Origin: Bacilli bacterium
GTDB taxonomy: Bacteria; Bacillota_I; Bacilli_A; ML615J-28; CAG-698
Direction: 5' to 3'
Length of the DNA stretch: 10,083 nt
NCBI GenBank assembly: GCA_023228385.1
Contig: JALOBF010000045.1
Span: 1 to 10,083, forward strand
Every line of letters begins with the position of its first letter. The stretch's first letter is position 1. This document shows positions 6,938 through 10,083 of the stretch, in pieces. The notes beneath the pieces are model-generated. The model had not been told where the DNA came from. It made no database searches and was given only the letters and a program-made list of their open reading frames with translations. A program made the position numbers and the translations under genes.

Positions 6938-6979
6938 AAAAAAACGCAACAGGTTAATCCATTAAAACCTAAACTGCGT
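6938..6979 (-). terminator. Intrinsic terminator inside the proS leader
   Basis: On the minus strand ACGCAGT..AGGTT (6966-6979) pairs with AACCTGTTGCGT (6944-6955). This gives 12 pairs including two G-U, a two-base bulge, and a loop of about ten. It is followed directly by a run of seven T (6938-6944). It lies about 100-145 nt after the predicted start of transcription and about 250 nt before the proS start codon. It therefore either ends a separate small RNA or acts as an attenuator of proS. Confidence 0.75.
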
Positions 6980-7081
6980 CTTTAATTTGTGCTTCCAAAT
7001 TGGTTAGAATCATCCACTATATGCACAAGACGGATTCATATCCGAATATAAACTCGTATAAGTCCCAAGGTGATTAGCCCA
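6938..7081 (-). ncRNA. Predicted ~144-nt leader RNA upstream of proS (class unknown)
   Basis: The stretch lies between a strong promoter and an intrinsic terminator, both on the minus strand, and contains no gene with a ribosome site. It can fold: CGGAT and ATCCG (7032-7045) form a hairpin, and TTGTGC with GCACAA enclose a region containing CCA-ATT-TGG. I searched by eye for the T-box consensus (TGGNACCGCG) expected for an amino-acid-responsive proS leader and did not find it. The sequence also does not match the purine, SAM, TPP, FMN or c-di-GMP riboswitch cores I know, nor SRP RNA or tmRNA. It could be a small RNA, a novel leader, or part of a decayed intron. Confidence 0.45.
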
Positions 7082-7087
7082 CATAAA

Positions 7088-7115
7088 ATTATAACACAAC
7101 TTTAAGTCTTTTCAA
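7088..7115 (-). promoter_or_regulatory. Promoter upstream of the proS leader
   Basis: TTGAAA (7110-7115, one mismatch to consensus), a 16-bp spacer and a perfect TATAAT (7088-7093) on the minus strand. Transcription would start near 7081, giving proS a leader of about 390 nt. The gap up to the uvsE stop (7116-7298) is AT-rich. It holds a weaker possible -10 (TATAAT at 7207-7212 on the minus strand) and an imperfect A/T-only hairpin with a T-run near 7253-7280 that might end uvsE. I see no gene in it. Confidence 0.7.
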
Positions 7116-7298
7116 ATACAATTTTTGAAAATCGTTATTAAACCGTCATTTAATTCCATTGGATTTTCGTTTTAAATAAAATATACGCAGAATCTAATTT
7201 ATGTATATTATATCACGAATTGCTCATTTCTTAAACTACTTTATCATGATTTATCAAATAAAAAATAAATCTTATTTCTTATATCTGATAAATAATAT

Positions 7299-8192
7299 TT
7301 ACAATTTGCCGATTTCTCTGAGAAAAGCAATACATTTAAGTGCTGAAATATTCTTATCTTTTACTTCCAACATAATATCGATATCGTTACGATTTAACTC
7401 CTCGATAAATATTTGAAAGATATCCAAATCAATAGTTGAAGAATGTGCACCGATTTTTTTAAATACATCCTGTTGTGAATAATGTATTTTTTGCGGACCG
7501 TCTTGTTGGGTCCAAGTAAAGCGGCATAATTCAATCCAATCAATAGTACTTGGTGAAGATAAGGGGGAATTAATTTGATGATGAAGCACATCCATAACCA
7601 AAGGTATTTTTATGTGATTTTGCAGAGTATAAAGATCTTCAATATGATAAAATTTTTCGTCGTTTTCAAGCACTAAGCGTTTTTTAATGGCGCTGTCTAA
7701 ATTACGATATGATTCAATAAACCGCTTTATCGCCGCTGCTTTATTTTGATATACAGCTCCCAGATGAATAATTATTTTATGCTCGGAGCCAAGGCCGAGC
7801 CCCTCTAAAACCCGATTATGATAAACAAGATCGCTGACAGCGCGAGTAATAACACCGGGATTGGGAGAATTTAGTATTGTATAAGGGCTGGGATGCATTG
7901 AAATGCGCAGATTATTATTTCTGATAATCTGGCCGATTGTCTCAAATTCCAATTTAAACATATCCCACCATTTAATTTGATTTTGAGAATGCGAAGCAAA
8001 TGGAATTAAACCGGAAGTAACCCGAAATAATCCGATATTGTTTTGAATATTATATTTGATTGCTTGGGCCAGAGCCGATAAATTATGGGTAATTAAACTG
8101 ATTAAACAGTCTTCACTTGCGTTTTTTAAACGGCAAGTTTTATAATTAATATTGACATCACCGACCGTTAAACAAGCATATCCGATTCTCAT
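7299..8192 (-). CDS. uvsE: UV DNA damage endonuclease (UvdE/UvsE family)
   Basis: A 297-residue TIM-barrel repair nuclease that nicks DNA immediately 5' of cyclobutane dimers, 6-4 photoproducts and some other lesions. It works as an alternative to nucleotide excision repair. Family motifs are MRIGYAC (1-7), FRVTSGLIPFASH (56-68), SMHPSPY (98-104), IIHLGA (141-146), LENDE (175-179), DVLHH (201-205), KIHYS (235-239), GAHSS (248-252) and IMLEVKDK (273-280). These supply the expected metal ligands: His100, His143, Glu176, Asp201, His204, His237, His250 and Glu276. They also supply Lys235, which matches the modified active-site lysine of the Thermus enzyme. All catalytic positions are intact and the length is normal. 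The ATG at 8192 follows AAAGGA at a 7-nt spacing. A TATAAT at 8214-8219 could be its -10, but the -35 is unclear because it would fall in the preceding terminator hairpin. Confidence 0.95.
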   Translation of the reverse strand: MRIGYACLTVGDVNINYKTCRLKNASEDCLISLITHNLSALAQAIKYNIQNNIGLFRVTSGLIPFASHSQNQIKWWDMFKLEFETIGQIIRNNNLRISMHPSPYTILNSPNPGVITRAVSDLVYHNRVLEGLGLGSEHKIIIHLGAVYQNKAAAIKRFIESYRNLDSAIKKRLVLENDEKFYHIEDLYTLQNHIKIPLVMDVLHHQINSPLSSPSTIDWIELCRFTWTQQDGPQKIHYSQQDVFKKIGAHSSTIDLDIFQIFIEELNRNDIDIMLEVKDKNISALKCIAFLREIGKL

Positions 8193-8218
8193 TTTGAATT
8201 CCTTTCCTTATTTATTAT

Positions 8219-8252
8219 AAAAAGAGCATGCCGGCAGCAGCCCTGCCGGCAT
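8219..8252 (-). terminator. Intrinsic terminator downstream of the dehydrogenase pseudogene
   Basis: A perfect, GC-rich 10-bp stem, ATGCCGGCAG (8228-8237) with CTGCCGGCAT (8243-8252), and a five-base loop. On the minus strand it is followed by GCTC and TTTTT (8219-8223). It lies just after the stop codon of the decayed dehydrogenase and separates it from uvsE. The terminator has outlived the gene it served. Confidence 0.8.
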
Positions 8253-8263
8253 ATGAAATGGCC

Positions 8264-8697
8264 TTAACTCATTTTCTTTAAAACAAAATTTGTCGGGCGG
8301 CGGAGATTTAACCGATATAAAAAATCAGTCAATTTCCCATCCGGCCCCGCCAAAGCATGGAAACGGTCTTTTTCCATTCCGTTTACAATAATTGCGGCTG
8401 CTTTTTGGGGACTTAGGATTTTATAAGATTTCTTTTTCTTAGCGGTGTTTTTGATATGGTATTACACTCCGGAATGAGCGGCAATATTGGTTGAACACCA
8501 CCGGAGAAAACAACGATAACTTTCACATTCGTATCTTTTAGTTCTGAGTATAAGCCTTCGGCTAACAACTTAACCGCGGCTTTTGTAATATCAATCGCTG
8601 CCACCTTTGCCCCTTTTGAAAGAAGCAATAAAACAAATTCCCGACCTAATACCGGCACCGCCGCTGGTTACCGCAATAATCTTATTTTTATTCGCCG
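8264..8697 (-). pseudogene. Decayed short-chain dehydrogenase/reductase (SDR) gene
   Basis: Pieces of one SDR protein remain in order on the minus strand. First is the Rossmann start IIAVTSGGAGI, where functional genes have TG...GIG. A frameshift near 8645-8650 leads to REFVLLLLSKGAKVAAIDI. The text then jumps at about 8588-8593 straight to TKAAVKLLAEGLYSELKD, the helix that follows the YxxxK motif. About 130 residues are therefore deleted, including the catalytic Ser and Tyr. FSGGV, a second frameshift, and NIAAHSGV with a stop at about 8465 follow. Last is an intact-looking C-terminus (SPQKAAAIIVNGMEKDRF ... TNFVLKKMS) ending at TAA (8264-8266). No start codon is present. An intact ancestor would be about 270 residues, an NAD(P)-dependent oxidoreductase of unknown substrate. 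The 81-codon open frame at 8413-8658 is only one surviving piece. Confidence 0.85.
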
Positions 8698-8813
8698 CCT
8701 CTGCTTGTAAATTAATTATATATTAATTTAAATCTGTTTTCAATCAATATATTTGCATATTTATCAAATCAAAACATTTTACATTTTGGTGGTTTTGTTT
8801 ATGATTTTTCTGG

Positions 8814-8842
8814 TTGATGACTGGTTTAATTTATGATATAAT
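8814..8842 (+). promoter_or_regulatory. Promoter of the PII-like/antiporter operon
   Basis: TTGATG (8814-8819), a 17-bp spacer and a perfect TATAAT (8837-8842), with transcription expected near 8849. A second TATAAT at 8846-8851 has no matching -35. The region before it (8701-8813) is very AT-rich and shows no gene or element I can name. Confidence 0.65.
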
Positions 8843-8851
8843 CAATATAAT

Positions 8852-8921
8852 GATTTATACTAGTTCCCCGATTAATCGTGTGATATGCTAATATATCCGC
8901 AATTAAGTATAAATCTTTTTT
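8852..8921 (+). promoter_or_regulatory. Structured leader with terminator-like basal helix (candidate attenuator or riboswitch)
   Basis: GATTTATACT (8852-8861) is perfectly complementary over 10 bp to AGTATAAATC (8906-8915), which runs straight into six T (8916-8921). The 44 enclosed bases contain a palindromic CGATTAATCG and a hairpin in which GATAT pairs with ATATC, extended by GTG with CGC. The helix would start within a few bases of the predicted transcript 5' end and about 50 nt before the PII-like start codon. This placement suits an attenuator or small riboswitch. It matches no ligand class I know, and the basal helix is weak (A/T-rich), so chance pairing is possible. Confidence 0.4.
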
Positions 8922-8972
8922 AAATTAAAGTTATGTTTTCATCTAAACTATAAATAAACGAGGTGATTTAAT

Positions 8973-9308
8973 TTGAAACTATTGATTTTTATTCTAAATA
9001 AAGTTGAAATGGTAGATACTTTATTAAAAAAATTCACATCAGAAAACATCTCCGGAGCAACCATTGCCAATACCAGAGGGATGCTGCAAAAGCTAATGAG
9101 CGATGATGATTTAAATATCATCGGTTCATTCCGACATTTAATCAATCCAAAAAGAAGTGAAAACAAAACCATTTTTATGGTTGTAAAAGAGGAAAAAATT
9201 AAAGAAATCGTAGAAATTATCGAAAGTATTGTCGGCAGTTTGGATGAACCTGATTCCGGATTGCTCTTCACTATTCCGATCGATTACGTAAGGGGTTATA
9301 AACAATAA
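8973..9308 (+). CDS. PII-like signalling protein paired with a cation:proton antiporter
   Basis: A 111-residue protein of the PII superfamily, whose members form small trimeric ferredoxin-fold regulators. The N-terminus MKLLIFILNKVE is the first beta strand. Residues 25-45 (NISGATIANTRGMLQK) fit the second strand leading to a T-loop (about 37-58). NKTIFMVVKEEK (64-75) is the third strand. VGSLDEPDSGLLFTIPID (87-104) replaces the canonical B-loop and final strands. The GlnB signature with uridylylated Tyr51 is absent, so this is not a classical nitrogen PII. The start is TTG at 8973, 7 nt after a good GAGGTG (8960-8965), with no nearer ATG. Its TAA overlaps the antiporter ATG, so the two are translationally coupled. 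The protein probably senses a nucleotide or second messenger and gates the antiporter; that role is inferred from the pairing. Confidence 0.85.
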   Translation: MKLLIFILNKVEMVDTLLKKFTSENISGATIANTRGMLQKLMSDDDLNIIGSFRHLINPKRSENKTIFMVVKEEKIKEIVEIIESIVGSLDEPDSGLLFTIPIDYVRGYKQ

Positions 9309-10083
9309 TGCTATTATTTTATATGGGTTTGGTTCTCCTTTTTGGTTTACTATTTGGAAAATTAGCCAAATTATGCAAATTGCCCAATGTTACCGGCTAT
9401 TTGGTGGCAGGTTTAATAATCACGCCGGTATTGGGCTTAATTAATATCAGTATTGTACCGGCCCAATTTATTTCGGACATGGCCTTAATTCCTCAAATAG
9501 CGCTTGGTTTTATCGCTTTTACCATCGGAACTGAATTTCAAATATCTTATTTTCGCCGAGTCGGTACCAAAGCCTTAGTTATTGCCGTTTTCGAATCCCT
9601 TTTTGCAATTTTAGCGGTGTTAATTGTTTTGCTTCTAATCAAAACCCCTATAAAATTCGCTCTGGTTTTATCGTCAATTGCGGCAGCGACGGCACCGGCG
9701 GCTACCTTAATGGTAATAAAGCAATACCAAGCCAAAGGTGAAGTAACGGAAACATTAATGAGCGTTGTCGCCCTTGATGATGCGACGGCCATAATTTTTT
9801 TTGGCATTACACTTGCCGTTGCCAATACTGTGGGAAATCCCAATGTTACTTTATTGATGTCTATTTTAACCCCCTTTATTGAAATTATCGGTAGTTTATT
9901 AATCGGACTGGTTTTAGGCCTTACATTATCGATATTCTTACGATGGTTTAAAGGGAAAAGCAATCGAATCAGCGTAACGGTTTGTTTTGTTTTATTAGCA
10001 GCGGCAATGCCGGCAGTGGTAAAACAATTTACAGCCGCGATTGCCATCTCGCCGTTACTATTATGCATGATGATGGGGGCGGT
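9308..10083 (+). CDS. Cation:proton antiporter, Kef/NhaP-like (CPA superfamily), partial
   Basis: The first 258 codons of a multi-spanning membrane protein, open to the right edge. Hydrophobic segments follow one another at about residues 2-19, 28-46, 57-75, 87-112, 115-136, 150-175, 185-211 and 222-247. LPNVTGYLVAGLIITP (25-40) and LALGF..FTIGTEF-type text (65-77) are typical of the Na+/H+ exchanger domain (PF00999). ATAPAATLMVIKQYQAKG (127-144) corresponds to the unwound helix region. VALDDATAIIFFG (154-166) carries Asp157-Asp158, the expected proton/cation-binding aspartates. The ion (Na+ or K+) cannot be told from this part, and a C-terminal regulatory domain, if any, lies outside. The ATG at 9308 overlaps the preceding stop as TAATG, giving translational coupling to the PII-like gene. 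A long open frame on the opposite strand (9547-10068) is a shadow. Confidence 0.9.
   Translation, partial: MLLFYMGLVLLFGLLFGKLAKLCKLPNVTGYLVAGLIITPVLGLINISIVPAQFISDMALIPQIALGFIAFTIGTEFQISYFRRVGTKALVIAVFESLFAILAVLIVLLLIKTPIKFALVLSSIAAATAPAATLMVIKQYQAKGEVTETLMSVVALDDATAIIFFGITLAVANTVGNPNVTLLMSILTPFIEIIGSLLIGLVLGLTLSIFLRWFKGKSNRISVTVCFVLLAAAMPAVVKQFTAAIAISPLLLCMMMGA

Noticed and set aside
6692..7081. T-box riboswitch for proS
   Set aside because: The invariant T-box sequence (TGGNACCGCG type) is absent. A TGG in the terminator loop alone is not evidence.
7201..7416. Plus-strand open frame opposite the end of uvsE
   Set aside because: No ribosome site or protein-like composition. It is low-complexity AT-rich sequence and the antisense of a clear gene.
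8852..8921. Purine or c-di-AMP riboswitch in the PII-like leader
   Set aside because: The conserved junction bases of the purine class are missing and the element is far too small for ydaO. It is kept only as an unnamed structured leader.
9547..10068. 173-codon minus-strand open frame opposite the antiporter
   Set aside because: It is antisense to an unmistakable membrane-transporter reading frame, has no recognisable domain, and its composition is that expected of a reverse shadow.
1..10083. CRISPR array, tRNA, rRNA, complete insertion sequence or replication origin
   Set aside because: No regularly spaced repeats, tRNA cloverleaf motifs, rRNA text, transposase motifs with terminal inverted repeats, or DnaA-box clusters were seen on either strand.

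Overview
The window is AT-rich and bacterial, with dense gene packing, AAAGGA/GGAGG-type Shine-Dalgarno sites and sigma-A-like promoters (TTGATA/TTGAAA with TATAAT). Trp is written TGG, and TGA appears only as a probable stop. A low-GC Gram-positive lineage fits: a Firmicute of the Erysipelotrichia type, or a Mollicutes relative that keeps the standard code (Acholeplasma/Izemoplasma-like). Supporting this are an archaeal/eukaryotic-type prolyl-tRNA synthetase, a UvsE-type UV endonuclease and an Lsa-like ABC-F protein. The lineage is inferred, not proven.

Layout. Positions 1-587 (-) hold the N-terminal 195 codons of a DUF2785 protein that runs off the left edge. It is divergent from a threonine-aldolase-family PLP enzyme (777-1808, +), and each gene has its own promoter in the shared spacer. 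A bidirectional terminator (1799-1835) closes the aldolase and the opposing minus-strand unit. That unit reads right to left: proS (5267-6691), an Lsa-type ABC-F gene (3538-5001), then a bifunctional NAD(P)HX epimerase/dehydratase (2004-3518). A broken acetyltransferase-like remnant (1846-2003) trails behind. Further right are uvsE (7299-8192, -) and a badly decayed short-chain dehydrogenase (8264-8697, -). On the plus strand is a two-gene unit: a PII-like regulator (8973-9308) overlapping the start of a Kef/NhaP-like cation:proton antiporter (9308 to the right edge).

Regulation is the most striking part. The ABC-F gene has a complete ribosome-sensing attenuator: a promoter, a well-placed Shine-Dalgarno, a two-residue upstream ORF (Met-Asn-stop), then three mutually complementary segments. 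The last segment is part of an intrinsic terminator just before the ABC-F start. A ribosome held on the mini-ORF would free the antiterminator and switch on the resistance-type gene. The proS leader also carries a strong promoter followed by an intrinsic terminator about 100-145 nt downstream, and then a degenerate group II intron domain V/VI-like pair of hairpins. The PII-like/antiporter unit has a third leader: a 10-bp basal helix followed directly by a U-tract. So three separate transcripts in 10 kb appear to have premature-termination control.

Functionally the region is housekeeping plus stress defence: translation (proS), ribosome protection (ABC-F), metabolite repair (nnr), UV repair (uvsE) and ion homeostasis (PII-like/antiporter). 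At least two decayed genes suggest ongoing gene loss.
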